From Oscillospiraceae bacterium (GTDB taxonomy: Bacteria; Bacillota; Clostridia; Oscillospirales; Ruminococcaceae), in assembly GCA_031285645.1 (NCBI GenBank), contig JAITVU010000013.1, positions 1 through 6,954 on the forward strand: a DNA stretch of 6,954 bases. The letters are read 5' to 3'. Numbering within the stretch: the stretch's first letter is position 1; every line of letters starts with the position of its first letter. Below are positions 1 through 5,279 of the stretch, piece after piece. The position numbers and the translations under genes were made by a program. The notes under the pieces were generated by a model. That model was not told the origin of the DNA, made no database searches, and saw only the letters and a program-made list of their open reading frames with translations.

Positions 1-729
1 CCGCACGGCCTCCAAATCCTTAAATATGGTTTTGGCGTAGCTCACCGTCCAGCCCATCCAGCAATCGAACATCAGCTCGTAGTCGGGGCCCAGGGTCTCG
101 CGCAGGGTCGTGGCCAGCGCCATATTCTTGCGCATGCCCTCAGTTCCGTCGTTGGGTCCGTAGCGGAAGAACCACTTCTGCGCCTTCACGCCCATATCGC
201 GCACCATCAAGGCGCGTTCGGCGGCGCGCTTGGGTTCCACAGAGAAGCCGAGCGTGCTCATGTACGGGCGGATGCGGCTGCGTCCCCCGCCGAGCAGCTT
301 GTAAACGGGCTGGCCAAGAATTTTGCCCTTGAGGTCCCACAGGGCGATGTCGATGGTGCTGATCGCCATCATCATCACGCCGCTGCGCGAATGGCGGTCA
401 AACCGGCTTAAGATATCCCAGATCATGCGGTTTTCGAGCGGATCGCGCCCGATGATGTGCGGCGCTAAATTCTCCACCGCCACCAAAAGCTGCGAGCGGT
501 ACTCAATGGGCCCGTGAACGCCCTCGACGCCCTCGTCTGTTGTAATGGACAGAAACGCCGCCGAAAGCGTGCCCGTCCCCGCTTTGCCCGCCGCTTTGCC
601 GCCGCGCGTGCGGATGCCCTGGCTGTATTCGTCGTAGACATCCAGAGGGCCGACGCTGCGGTCCTCGCTCTGGTACTTGGCCGTGTACGGCGCCGTGTGC
701 CTGTAAAGCTTAACTCCGGTAATCTTCAT
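1..729 (-). CDS. Enolase-superfamily enzyme, mandelate racemase subgroup (probable sugar-acid dehydratase), 3' end off window
   Basis: The reading frame runs from ATG (727-729) to the left edge, giving 243 residues of a protein that is usually about 380-400 long. Residues 122-148 (AISTIDIALWDLKGK, then PVYKLLGG) match the N-terminal signature of the mandelate racemase/muconate lactonizing family. The barrel begins with a KxxK-type segment (VKAQKWFF, 181-188) where these enzymes carry catalytic lysines, and D222 in FDCWMGW sits where the first Mg-binding acid is expected. The other metal ligands and the His/Asp base lie off the window. Residues 30-60 form an extended capping segment. The KWFFRYGP and LMFDCWM wording resembles rhamnonate dehydratase-like members, but the substrate cannot be assigned. 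AGGAAAGGA lies just upstream of the ATG. The gene lies 68 bp after the MgtC-family gene on the same strand, and no clear promoter separates them. The family is secure; the function is inferred. Confidence 0.85.
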   Translation of the reverse strand, partial: MKITGVKLYRHTAPYTAKYQSEDRSVGPLDVYDEYSQGIRTRGGKAAGKAGTGTLSAAFLSITTDEGVEGVHGPIEYRSQLLVAVENLAPHIIGRDPLENRMIWDILSRFDRHSRSGVMMMAISTIDIALWDLKGKILGQPVYKLLGGGRSRIRPYMSTLGFSVEPKRAAERALMVRDMGVKAQKWFFRYGPNDGTEGMRKNMALATTLRETLGPDYELMFDCWMGWTVSYAKTIFKDLEAVR

Positions 730-797
730 TTCAGTTTCCTTTCCTGTAACTATAGTCAATATAAAACCAATGCAACCGGAAGACCGCTCCGTGCGGG

Positions 798-1487
798 TTA
801 TATCTCTTCTATATAAGCCACGCAGTTCAGTTTTTGCAGCTGCTCGATGACTTCGTAGTGCGGATTCCTTTTGGGCAGGCGCAGCGAGACCGTCGCCGCC
901 ACCGCCCGGCCCTCGCTGTATTTTGAGTTGATGATCTCGACATGGTCAACCTTTAACATGTTTTTATGGGCATGGTTAAGCAGCTCGCTGAGCTTTCCGT
1001 CATCGGTCAGCTCAACGTAGATATCAATGGAGCGCGAATTGGACACCACCTTGTTGTCGAGCTTGTGCATCACGGTGATGATAAAAAAGATGAAGAAGCT
1101 GCCGAGAATCGCCCCTTCGTAAAAGCCGATGCCGATCGCAAGACCCATGCAGGCGCTGGCCCAGAGCCCCGCCGCCGTCGTCAGGCCGATAACCTGGTGA
1201 TGACGGGTCACAATAATGGTGCCCGCGCCAAGGAATCCGATACCGCTTATGACCTGTGCGCCCAAACGCGCGGGATCGGATTGATAGATCTCGGTAATAT
1301 ATTGGTTGGTGATCATGACAAGCGTCGCCCCGACGCAAACCAGCATATAGGTGCGGAATCCCGCCGCACGCCGCTTAATCCCGCGCTCGATACCGATAAT
1401 ACCCCCGCACAAAAGTGCCAGGGATAACCGGCAGAACACGGAGAGAACCGATATTTCAGATAACATTTCCCGTATTTGCGCGTACAA
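798..1487 (-). CDS. MgtC/SapB-family membrane protein
   Basis: This is a 229-residue protein with the family's conserved N-terminal membrane domain: GIIGIERGIKRRAAGFRTYMLV (positions 29-50) containing the R-x-x-G-x-R-T element, then SGIGFLGAGTII (81-92), then GLTTAAGLWASACMGLA (101-117). About four or five hydrophobic segments end near residue 139. A soluble C-terminal domain of about 80 residues follows, in the position where some MgtC proteins carry an ACT-like domain. MgtC proteins are linked to growth in low Mg2+ and to control of ATP synthase or phosphate uptake in Salmonella; most homologues are uncharacterised. The start chosen is TTG at 1485-1487, six bases after GGAGG (1494-1498). 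A TTG at 1500-1502 lies upstream of that site and so is unlikely, and an internal ATG at 1464-1466 is possible but far from it. The gene lies 62 bp after the FeoB-associated gene, so it may be co-transcribed with feo. Confidence 0.9.
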   Translation of the reverse strand: MYAQIREMLSEISVLSVFCRLSLALLCGGIIGIERGIKRRAAGFRTYMLVCVGATLVMITNQYITEIYQSDPARLGAQVISGIGFLGAGTIIVTRHHQVIGLTTAAGLWASACMGLAIGIGFYEGAILGSFFIFFIITVMHKLDNKVVSNSRSIDIYVELTDDGKLSELLNHAHKNMLKVDHVEIINSKYSEGRAVAATVSLRLPKRNPHYEVIEQLQKLNCVAYIEEI

Positions 1488-1493
1488 AACAAA

Positions 1494-1498
1494 CCTCC
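1494..1498 (-). promoter_or_regulatory. Ribosome binding site that sets the MgtC-family start
   Basis: GGAGG on the minus strand is followed by six bases (TTTGTT) and then TTG. The position rules out the upstream in-frame TTG at 1500-1502, which lies before the site, and favours TTG 1485-1487 over the ATG at 1464-1466. Confidence 0.7.
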
Positions 1499-1549
1499 GC
1501 AATCAAATGAGATTATGACTATATGCATCTTGTTATATTATAAATTCGG

Positions 1550-1729
1550 TCAGTCCCGCGGCTGCGGATCATTCACGGGCTTGTCGTGATGCGGCATATG
1601 GCCGTGTTCACAAGTCCCGTCGCAGCAACCGCAAGAACCGCCTTTTCTTTTGCGCGCCACAATGCCCCGGACAGCCAATGCCGCCAAACCAACTATTAAA
1701 ACGATAAAAACAATATCAATCCCGTTCAA
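1550..1729 (-). CDS. FeoB-associated Cys-rich membrane protein
   Basis: This small gene encodes 59 residues. It starts at TTG (1727-1729), five bases after GAGGTG (1735-1740), and ends at TGA (1550-1552). The protein has a short N-terminus, one hydrophobic span (about residues 4-24, NGIDIVFIVLIVGLAALAV), a basic stop-transfer stretch (RGIVARKRK), and a cytoplasmic tail with a Cys cluster (SCGCCDGTC, 32-40) and histidines (EHGHMPHH, 41-48). This is the layout of the FeoB-associated Cys-rich family, found next to feoB in Clostridia and Bacilli. A role in metal handling or in stabilising the Feo complex is plausible but unproven. It follows feoB by 32 bp on the same strand, so co-transcription is very likely. 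The context and the Cys pattern make the family call strong despite the short length. Confidence 0.88.
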   Translation of the reverse strand: MNGIDIVFIVLIVGLAALAVRGIVARKRKGGSCGCCDGTCEHGHMPHHDKPVNDPQPRD

Positions 1730-1761
1730 TAAAACACCTCAATACTATAATAAAAATAAAA

Positions 1762-3768
1762 CTACCGGATTAAAAGCCGCCCGGCCTGATAAATCAGCAT
1801 CGCGGCGACCCACGCGATCCCGCACTGCGCCAGGACGATTCCCGCCGTCGCCAGCGCGGAGTTCATTTCCCGCTTGATCGCGGCCACAGCGGCCACACAG
1901 GGTGTGTAGAGCAGCGTGAATACCAGAAAGCTGAACGCGGAAAGCGGTGTGAACATCGTGCCCAGGGCGTCACCAAGACCCGCGACGCTTGTGCCGGTCA
2001 AAACAGCCAGGGTGCTGACAACAGCTTCCTTGGCGGTAAAGCCCGTGATCAGCGCGGTGGCGGCGCGCCAATCCCCAAACCCAAGCGGCGCGAATATCGG
2101 GCTGATGGCACGGCCCAGAGTTCCAAGCAGGCTGTATTCACTGTCTTCAATAAAGTTGAACTGGTAATTAAAACTCTCGAGGAACCATATAATGATGGTT
2201 GCCACAAATATAACGGTAAACGCCCGCACGATAAAATCTTTTGCCTTGTCCCACATCAGCAGAAGGACGCTCTTAACCGAGGGAAAACGATAATTGGGTA
2301 ACTCCATGACAAAAGGGATGGGTTTGCCCCTGTGTGTAGAGTTTTTAAGCACCAATCCGCATATAATGCCCACAAGAATCCCTATAATATAAAGACCGAT
2401 CATCACAAGAGCCTGGAATTCCTTAAAAAAAGCGGCTGTAAAAACCGCGTATATAGGCAATTTTGCGCTGCAGCTCATAAAAGGCGTCAGCAAAATGGTC
2501 ATTTTCCGGTCCCGCTCGCTCGAGAGCGTCCGCGTCGCCATGACGGCCGGCACCGTACAGCCGAAGCCAATCAGCATCGGCACAAAGCTGCGCCCTGAAA
2601 GCCCGATTTTGCGCAGCAGCTTATCCATCACAAAGGCTACGCGCGCCATGTATCCGCTGTCCTCCATGATCGAGAGAAAAAAGAACAGCGTGACAATGAT
2701 CGGCAGGAAGCTGAGCACGCTGCCCACACCGGCGAAAACGCCGTCCAGCAGCAAGGATTTAAAGACGGCGTTGAGCCCATAGCCCGTCAGCACTGTGTCC
2801 GCAAACCGCGTAAAGCGGTCTATTCCCTCGCTCATGAGGTCACTGAGCGGCATACCGATGACGCCAAACGTCAGCCAGAATACTAGGAGCATGACAGAGA
2901 GAAATACAGGGATCGCCAGGTATTTGTGCGTCAGGATATTATCAATGCGGATGCTGCGCAAATGCGCGACGCTCTCCCGCTGCTTCGTCACGGTCTTGGC
3001 GCACACGCCCTCGATAAAACGGTAGCGCATATCCGCGAGGGCCGCGTTTCTGTCAAGGCCCAATTCGGATTCCATTTCGCTGACCGTGTGTTCGATCGTA
3101 TCTCTTTCATTATTATTGAGACCCAGGGCCTCGGCCATGGGCGCGTCGCCCTCAACAAGCTTTGTCGCCGCAAAGCGCGGCGGGATACCGAGCCGTTCGG
3201 CGTGATCCTCAACCAGATGCGTAATGGCGTGTATGGCGCGATGGATCGCGCCGGAACAGAAGTCGAGCCGTTTCGGCGTCCTTTTTTCCCCGGCCGTGAG
3301 CACCGCGCGCTCGACGAGTTCGTCGAGCCCTTCCCTTTTCGCCGCCGCGATCGGCACAACAGGAATACCCAATTCGGCGCTCAGAGCGTTGACATCGATG
3401 GTGCCGCCGTTTGCCCGCACTTCGTCCATCATATTGAGAGCTAAAACCATGGGCCGGCCAAGCTCAATAAGCTGTAATGTTAAATAGAGATTGCGCTGGA
3501 TGTTGGTCGCGTCCACGATATTGATGATGCCGTCCGGCTTGTTCTTGATCAGGAAATCCCGTGTGACAATTTCCTCGCTGGAGTAGGGCCGCATGGAATA
3601 AATCCCCGGCAGATCGACCACAACCAGATCTTTCCGGCCTCTGATTTCACCGCTTTTCTGCTCCACCGTCACACCCGGAAAATTGCCGACATGCTGATTT
3701 GAGCCGGTCAGCTGATTAAAAAGGGTTGTTTTTCCGCTGTTTTGGTTGCCCGCCAGTGCCAGAATCAA
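1762..3768 (-). CDS. feoB: Ferrous iron transporter FeoB
   Basis: This 668-residue protein has a cytoplasmic GTPase domain fused to a polytopic membrane domain, and imports Fe2+ across the inner membrane. The G1 loop GNQNSGKT is at 7-14, the G2 threonine lies in PGVTVE (31-36), G3 DLPG is at 52-55, and G4 is NMMD (112-115) instead of the usual NKxD, as in other FeoB proteins. A helical guanine-dissociation-inhibitor-like region spans roughly 165-275. Membrane helices begin near 284. The Gate motifs are clear: MEDSGYMAR (368-376), GFGCTVPAVMATRT (401-414), MSCSAKLP (431-438) and GFTAKEAVVSTL (576-587), with YTPCVAAVAAIKRE near the end. Transport cysteines of the GxGC and SC type are present. 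The start is TTG at 3766-3768, directly abutting the feoA stop codon, with GAGGAG (3778-3783) inside feoA nine bases upstream. This suggests translational coupling. Length is normal, slightly short of the E. coli protein. Confidence 0.98.
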   Translation of the reverse strand: MILALAGNQNSGKTTLFNQLTGSNQHVGNFPGVTVEQKSGEIRGRKDLVVVDLPGIYSMRPYSSEEIVTRDFLIKNKPDGIINIVDATNIQRNLYLTLQLIELGRPMVLALNMMDEVRANGGTIDVNALSAELGIPVVPIAAAKREGLDELVERAVLTAGEKRTPKRLDFCSGAIHRAIHAITHLVEDHAERLGIPPRFAATKLVEGDAPMAEALGLNNNERDTIEHTVSEMESELGLDRNAALADMRYRFIEGVCAKTVTKQRESVAHLRSIRIDNILTHKYLAIPVFLSVMLLVFWLTFGVIGMPLSDLMSEGIDRFTRFADTVLTGYGLNAVFKSLLLDGVFAGVGSVLSFLPIIVTLFFFLSIMEDSGYMARVAFVMDKLLRKIGLSGRSFVPMLIGFGCTVPAVMATRTLSSERDRKMTILLTPFMSCSAKLPIYAVFTAAFFKEFQALVMIGLYIIGILVGIICGLVLKNSTHRGKPIPFVMELPNYRFPSVKSVLLLMWDKAKDFIVRAFTVIFVATIIIWFLESFNYQFNFIEDSEYSLLGTLGRAISPIFAPLGFGDWRAATALITGFTAKEAVVSTLAVLTGTSVAGLGDALGTMFTPLSAFSFLVFTLLYTPCVAAVAAIKREMNSALATAGIVLAQCGIAWVAAMLIYQAGRLLIR

Positions 3769-3996
3769 TTAGTCCAGCTCCTCAACCTCAATTTTTTGCG
3801 CATCCTCCAGACGGATGGAAAGCTCGTATCCTCTCAGATAGAGCTCTATAGGGTCCCCCATAGGGGCAATTTTCCGTATCATCACAGCCGTGCCCGGTGT
3901 CAGCCCCATATCGAGCAAGCGGCAGCGCAGCGCGCCGTCCCCGCCGACTGTGATAATTCCGGCATTTTTTCCTGTCTTCAGTTTATCCAGCGTCAC
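3769..3996 (-). CDS. feoA: Ferrous iron transport accessory protein FeoA
   Basis: This is a 75-residue SH3-like FeoA-domain protein. Landmarks are RLLDMGLTPGTAV (26-38), PMGDPIELYLRGYELSIR (45-62) and an acidic C-terminus. FeoA is a small cytoplasmic partner of FeoB needed for iron uptake. The frame stays open upstream to 4104, but that extension has no FeoA character and runs through the promoter. GTG at 3994-3996 gives the usual family size, yet it lies 12 bases after GGGAG (4009-4013), which is rather long. An ATT codon at 4000-4002 lies at the ideal six bases and would add two residues. GTG is taken as the start, with that doubt noted. The stop codon touches the feoB start. The gene is first in the feo transcript, with a promoter at 4054-4082. 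Confidence 0.95.
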   Translation of the reverse strand: MTLDKLKTGKNAGIITVGGDGALRCRLLDMGLTPGTAVMIRKIAPMGDPIELYLRGYELSIRLEDAQKIEVEELD

Positions 3997-4008
3997 AGTA
4001 ATATAAAT

Positions 4009-4013
4009 CTCCC
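4009..4013 (-). promoter_or_regulatory. Ribosome binding site of feoA
   Basis: GGGAG on the minus strand is the only good Shine-Dalgarno match before feoA. It sits 12 bases from the GTG start and six bases from an in-frame ATT, so the exact first codon is uncertain. Confidence 0.55.
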
Positions 4014-4053
4014 TGTAATAAAAATAGTGTTCACGTGCGTATGCGACTACTCT

Positions 4054-4082
4054 ATTATAGCGCCAACAGCACTGTAAATCAA
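4054..4082 (-). promoter_or_regulatory. Sigma-A-type promoter of feoA
   Basis: On the minus strand, TTGATT (-35, positions 4077-4082) and a perfect TATAAT (-10, positions 4054-4059) are separated by exactly 17 bases. Transcription would begin near 4047, giving a leader of about 50 bases with no room for a riboswitch. The spacer carries the left CAACAG half-site (4064-4069). Confidence 0.75.
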
Positions 4083-4092
4083 TGCTGCAGCG

Positions 4093-4107
4093 CTGTTGAC
4101 TCAACAG
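4093..4107. promoter_or_regulatory. Perfect 15-bp palindrome, possible operator between feoA and the TSCPD gene
   Basis: CTGTTGACTCAACAG has two 7-bp arms around a single central base. It lies about 10 bp upstream of the feoA -35 box and about 15 bp upstream of the proposed -35 of the opposite gene. A third CAACAG half-site lies at 4064-4069. The sequence does not resemble a Fur box or an IdeR/DtxR box, so the binding protein is unknown. The palindrome is directly visible; operator function is inferred. Confidence 0.5.
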
Positions 4108-4122
4108 AAGAAAAAGCTGACC

Positions 4123-4151
4123 TTGTGTACACTTGTAAAAAAAGATATAAT
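4123..4151 (+). promoter_or_regulatory. Probable promoter of the TSCPD gene
   Basis: TATAAT (4146-4151) is preceded, 17 bases away, by a weak -35 TTGTGT (4123-4128). A GTGTACAC palindrome (4125-4132) overlaps the -35 box. The start codon follows about 19 bases after the -10, so the leader would be very short. Confidence 0.55.
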
Positions 4152-4162
4152 CATAAAGAGAC

Positions 4163-4168
4163 GGAGGT
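4163..4168 (+). promoter_or_regulatory. Ribosome binding site of the TSCPD gene, unusually close to the ATG
   Basis: GGAGGT is a full-strength site, but only two bases separate GGAGG from the ATG at 4170-4172. The usual spacing is about five to nine. The next candidate at good spacing is an in-frame ATT at 4176-4178. Confidence 0.6.
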
Positions 4169-4169
4169 G

Positions 4170-4460
4170 ATGACGATTAAATATACTTATAAAACACAGG
4201 GCGTCTGCTCAAGACAAATCAATATCGATGTTGAAGACGGTATCGTCAACGACATCTCTTTTGTCGCGGGCTGCAACGGCAACCTGAAAGGAATCGCATT
4301 GCTGGCAAAGGGACGCAAAGCGGAGGAGATAATCGGCCTATTATCGGGCCTGACCTGCGAATCGAAAAACACATCCTGTCCCGACCAACTCGCCCGGGCG
4401 CTATCCAGCATCCTTGAACAGGAGCGAAGGATACCGGACAAACCCGACACACCGGAATAA
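4170..4460 (+). CDS. Small TSCPD-domain protein with four cysteines
   Basis: This 96-residue protein belongs to the short TSCPD-domain family common in Clostridia. It opens KYTYKTQGVCSRQI and continues with FVAGCNGNLKGIALL (31-45) and LTCESKNTSCPDQLARAL (61-78). The four cysteines C13, C35, C63 and C70 are well placed to bind a metal, probably zinc. The same domain occurs at the C-terminus of some class II (B12-dependent) ribonucleotide reductases, but here it stands alone, and the function of the stand-alone form is not known. The C-terminal tail (about 84-96) is charged and probably disordered. The frame is open back to 4035, but ATG 4170 matches the family start and follows GGAGGTG. The gene diverges from feoA across about 170 bp of shared regulatory DNA. 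It might share iron or redox control, but this is only inference from position. Confidence 0.9.
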   Translation: MTIKYTYKTQGVCSRQINIDVEDGIVNDISFVAGCNGNLKGIALLAKGRKAEEIIGLLSGLTCESKNTSCPDQLARALSSILEQERRIPDKPDTPE

Positions 4461-4461
4461 A

Positions 4462-4493
4462 CGCATCCTCATTTCCCGGGAAATAAGGATGTG
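4462..4493 (+). terminator. Strong hairpin after the TSCPD gene, possible terminator
   Basis: An imperfect palindrome begins two bases after the stop codon. CGCATCCT pairs with AGGATGTG (one G-T pair), followed by a C/A mismatch, and then ATTTCCC pairs with GGGAAAT almost without a loop. No T-run follows, so it is not a textbook intrinsic terminator. It may instead protect the mRNA 3' end or form part of a switch with the hairpin at 4487-4514. Confidence 0.4.
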
Positions 4494-4514
4494 CGCTAAA
4501 TATATGGCGCATCC
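4487..4514 (+). repeat. Alternative hairpin that competes with 4462-4493
   Basis: GGATGTGCGC (4487-4496) can pair with GCGCATCC (4507-4514) with one bulged T and a loop of about ten bases. GGATG is the same segment used by the upstream hairpin, so the two folds exclude each other. A still smaller hairpin, GGCG-CATC-CGCC (4506-4517), uses the right side. Confidence 0.4.
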
Positions 4515-4542
4515 GCCTTAAAAGCCGCGATCATGATTGTGT

Positions 4543-4560
4543 TCCAATGCGTTCATTGGA
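4543..4560. repeat. 7-bp inverted repeat with CGTT loop
   Basis: TCCAATG and CATTGGA flank CGTT. It lies in the spacer before yjbQ and is not followed by a T-run, so it is not called a terminator. Its role is unknown. Confidence 0.5.
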
Positions 4561-4597
4561 CGTGCTTAAAAAGCGTACAAATAAAAGGTTTTCATTT

Positions 4598-4621
4598 GTG
4601 TAAAGCCAAAATACTTTACAC
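4598..4621. repeat. 8-bp perfect inverted repeat upstream of yjbQ, operator- or hairpin-like
   Basis: GTGTAAAG (4598-4605) and CTTTACAC (4614-4621) are exact reverse complements around an 8-base centre. The right arm ends 38 bp before the yjbQ ATG. A weak promoter (TTTTCA at 4589-4594, TACTTT at 4612-4617, 17-base spacing) would overlap it, so a repressor site is possible; a leader hairpin is the alternative. Confidence 0.5.
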
Positions 4622-4659
4622 TTCGGACTGAGGGCAAATTTGACAAAAGAAGGGGTTAT

Positions 4660-5058
4660 ATGTATTTATCCGAGCATTCTTTAAATACCAGCCGAGAAGG
4701 GTTTTATAATATCACGCGAAATGTGCGGCAGTCTCTTTCCGAGAGCGGTGTCACAAGCGGTATTGCTGTCGTATATTGTCCTCACACGACAGCGGGCATT
4801 ACAATCAATGAAAACGCCGATCCGGACGTCACGCGCGATCTTTTGCTCGGCCTGAACAAAGCGTTCCCCGACCGCGGTGAATTCAGACATATGGAAGGCA
4901 ACTCATCCGCTCACTTAAAAGCGGGATCGGTTGGATTTTCTCAGATCGTCATCATCAACGCGGGGCAACTGCTCCTGGGGCGGTGGCAAGGTATTTACTT
5001 CTGCGAATTTGACGGACCCCGGCAACGCCAGTTTTTTGTGAAGATTATGAGTGACTGA
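4660..5058 (+). CDS. YjbQ-family protein (UPF0047, 'secondary thiamine-phosphate synthase' family)
   Basis: This is a complete 132-residue single-domain protein of normal family length. Hallmarks are CPHTTAGITINENADPD (40-56), the HMEGNSSAHLKAGSVG segment (77-92) and LGRWQGIYFCEFDGPRQRQFF (106-126). The conserved His and Glu residues are intact (H42, E51, H77, E79, H85). The family name comes from reports that YjbQ can supply weak thiamine-phosphate synthase activity in E. coli; the true cellular role is unsettled. The start is ATG 4660-4662, four bases after AAGGGG (4650-4655). There are no thiamine genes nearby and no TPP riboswitch-like sequence in the leader. The gene probably has its own promoter in the repeat-rich spacer 4461-4659, and a terminator-like hairpin follows at 5095-5115. 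The family call is secure; the function is not. Confidence 0.93.
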   Translation: MYLSEHSLNTSREGFYNITRNVRQSLSESGVTSGIAVVYCPHTTAGITINENADPDVTRDLLLGLNKAFPDRGEFRHMEGNSSAHLKAGSVGFSQIVIINAGQLLLGRWQGIYFCEFDGPRQRQFFVKIMSD

Positions 5059-5094
5059 GGTGACGGCAGCAGTCTTAATGTGTGTTTCTCCCCC

Positions 5095-5115
5095 AAGCCG
5101 GTGCGGCCGCTTTTT
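5095..5115 (+). terminator. Probable rho-independent terminator of yjbQ
   Basis: AAGC pairs with GCTT and, past one bulged C, GG pairs with CC around a TGCGG loop. The 3' arm runs directly into five Ts (5111-5115). It lies 36 bases after the yjbQ stop. The stem is short and has a bulge, so confidence is moderate. Confidence 0.5.
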
Positions 5116-5136
5116 CGTCCCGCGGCGATGTTATAA

Positions 5137-5183
5137 CGATTCCAATAATAACACGGAAAAAAGCAAGATCAGTATTGGAATCG
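5137..5183. repeat. 11-bp perfect inverted repeat with 25-base loop
   Basis: CGATTCCAATA (5137-5147) and TATTGGAATCG (5173-5183) match exactly around an AT-rich centre that contains a run of six As. It is not followed by a T-run on either strand. It lies seven bases before a second, longer inverted repeat. Confidence 0.7.
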
Positions 5184-5190
5184 CATCAGG

Positions 5191-5230
5191 CAATTACCGA
5201 AAATAATCGTCCGTTTCTTTTCGGTAATTG
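5191..5230. repeat. 13-bp perfect inverted repeat with 14-base loop, just upstream of exoA
   Basis: CAATTACCGAAAA (5191-5203) and TTTTCGGTAATTG (5218-5230) are perfect reverse complements. As RNA this would be a very stable stem with loop TAATCGTCCGTTTC. No T-run follows on either strand, so a simple terminator is unlikely. Its right arm ends 50 bp before the exonuclease ATG, where promoter or leader control could act. No clean promoter was found between 5231 and 5279. Confidence 0.75.
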
Positions 5231-5279
5231 ATGTAATGTGCACGCGTCATAGTGTTTTATATGAGAGGAATTGCAATAT

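Noticed and set aside
730..797. Terminator or promoter between the MgtC-family and enolase-superfamily genes
   Set aside because: Only a 4-bp stem (CCGC/GCGG) without a T-run, and a TTGCAT/TATAGT pair at 15-base spacing, were seen; both are too weak to call.
514..816. Plus-strand open frame of 100 codons
   Set aside because: It lies mostly opposite the enolase-superfamily gene, has no ribosome binding site and an unnatural Arg/Ala-rich composition; it is an antisense shadow.
966..1427. Plus-strand open frame of 153 codons
   Set aside because: It is antisense to the MgtC-family gene, whose family motifs are clear; no domain is recognisable in the shadow frame.
2926..3444. Plus-strand open frame of 172 codons
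   Set aside because: It is antisense to the well-conserved GTPase region of feoB; its His/Arg-rich sequence is typical of a shadow frame.
4014..4170. Classical Fur box or IdeR/DtxR site controlling feo
   Set aside because: No GATAATGATAATC-like or TTAGGTTAGGC-like sequence was found on either strand.
4548..4604. Short open frame of 18 codons (MRSLDVLKKRTNK...) before yjbQ, considered as a leader peptide
   Set aside because: It has no ribosome binding site and starts inside a hairpin arm; there is no support beyond being open.
4461..4659. TPP riboswitch upstream of yjbQ, suggested by a CTGAG at 4628-4632
   Set aside because: The other conserved TPP elements are missing, and the surrounding palindromes do not fit the fold.
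5137..5230. Miniature transposable element
   Set aside because: The two inverted repeats have different arm sequences, no target-site duplication was seen around them, and copy number cannot be judged from this window; left as unexplained repeats.
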